NCBI GenBank assembly: GCA_030374735.1
Contig: JASCIV010000274.1
Coordinates: 1-26,807, forward strand
Origin: Gracilaria caudata
Taxonomy: Eukaryota > Rhodophyta > Florideophyceae > Gracilariales > Gracilariaceae
Length of the DNA: 26,807 nucleotides
Direction of reading: 5' to 3'
Shown: piece after piece, positions 26,624-26,807 of the stretch
How positions within the stretch are numbered: the stretch's first letter is position 1
Layout: each line of letters starts with the position of its first letter
The notes under the pieces: generated by a model
Database searches by the model: none
Seen by the model: the letters and a program-made list of their open reading frames with translations, nothing else
Told to the model about the DNA's origin: nothing
Translations under genes and position numbers: made by a program

Positions 26624-26807
26624 CGCTCCGCGCACGCGCGCGTGATCCCGAGTGTCTCGCACTGCGCCGCGCTGATCCGAAAGTGCGGCTTACACGGCGC
26701 GTCGCTGTGTGCTCTCGAGCAACACCCTCGTCCAATGCCACTGCTGCACCACTTCGCAACCGTTTCGCATCTGACCTCTGTTCCGCCGCACGCTCCCCCC
26801 CTCGCCC

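Noticed and set aside
1..26807. tRNA or rRNA genes
   Set aside because: I looked for T-arm consensus words and paired acceptor stems and saw none that form a full cloverleaf. A covariance-model search would be decisive.

Overview
This is a nuclear segment from a compact eukaryotic genome. Nearly all genes are single open frames, genes sit on both strands a few hundred bases apart, and only one spliced coding gene can be demonstrated (a 185-nt GT-AG intron in the RBBP6/Mpe1-like gene). The protein set is eukaryotic housekeeping: UPF2, PNO1/Dim2, bystin/Enp1, an Ste24 prenyl protease and an RBBP6/Mpe1-like protein. Also present are a DUF819 membrane protein of the type found in bacteria and plastid-bearing eukaryotes, with a possible targeting peptide, and the 5' part of a Ty1/copia-type retroelement. 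An intron-poor unicellular alga, for example a red alga of the Porphyridium kind, would fit, but this is inference and the sequence does not prove it.

Layout. 1-1021 (minus): gag of a copia-like retrotransposon running off the left edge, with a frame break just after the ATG. 1022-2902: a possible leader/LTR stretch, then an AT-rich block with inverted repeats and no credible gene. 2903-4366 (plus): an APH-fold phosphotransferase. 4711-5620: a degraded, internally deleted copy of part of the RBBP6-like locus and its 3' flank. 5736-6821 (minus): a CUE/coiled-coil/tail-anchored protein, divergent from PNO1 (6967-7854, plus). 8028-9269 (minus): DUF819 protein with a strong imperfect palindrome just upstream. 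9414-10999: long 3' flank with a GA microsatellite. 11000-14025 (minus): RBBP6/Mpe1-like, two exons. 14793-17381 (plus): extended-PHD plus HMG-box-like chromatin protein. 17487-21788 (minus): UPF2. 22348-24042 (plus): bystin. 24539-25927 (minus): Ste24. 26143-26481 (minus): a 112-residue protein that resembles only the N-terminal segment of PDCD4/MRF proteins.

How the genes relate. Most act on RNA or ribosomes: PNO1 and bystin in late 40S assembly, UPF2 in nonsense-mediated decay, the RBBP6/Mpe1-like protein in mRNA 3'-end processing, and the PDCD4-like peptide perhaps on the 40S subunit. Nothing indicates an operon; several pairs share divergent promoters. The best leads for something new are the RBBP6-like protein without a RING finger, the stand-alone PDCD4-type N-terminal protein, the partly deleted duplicate of the RBBP6 locus, and the 15-bp-stem palindrome in front of the DUF819 gene.
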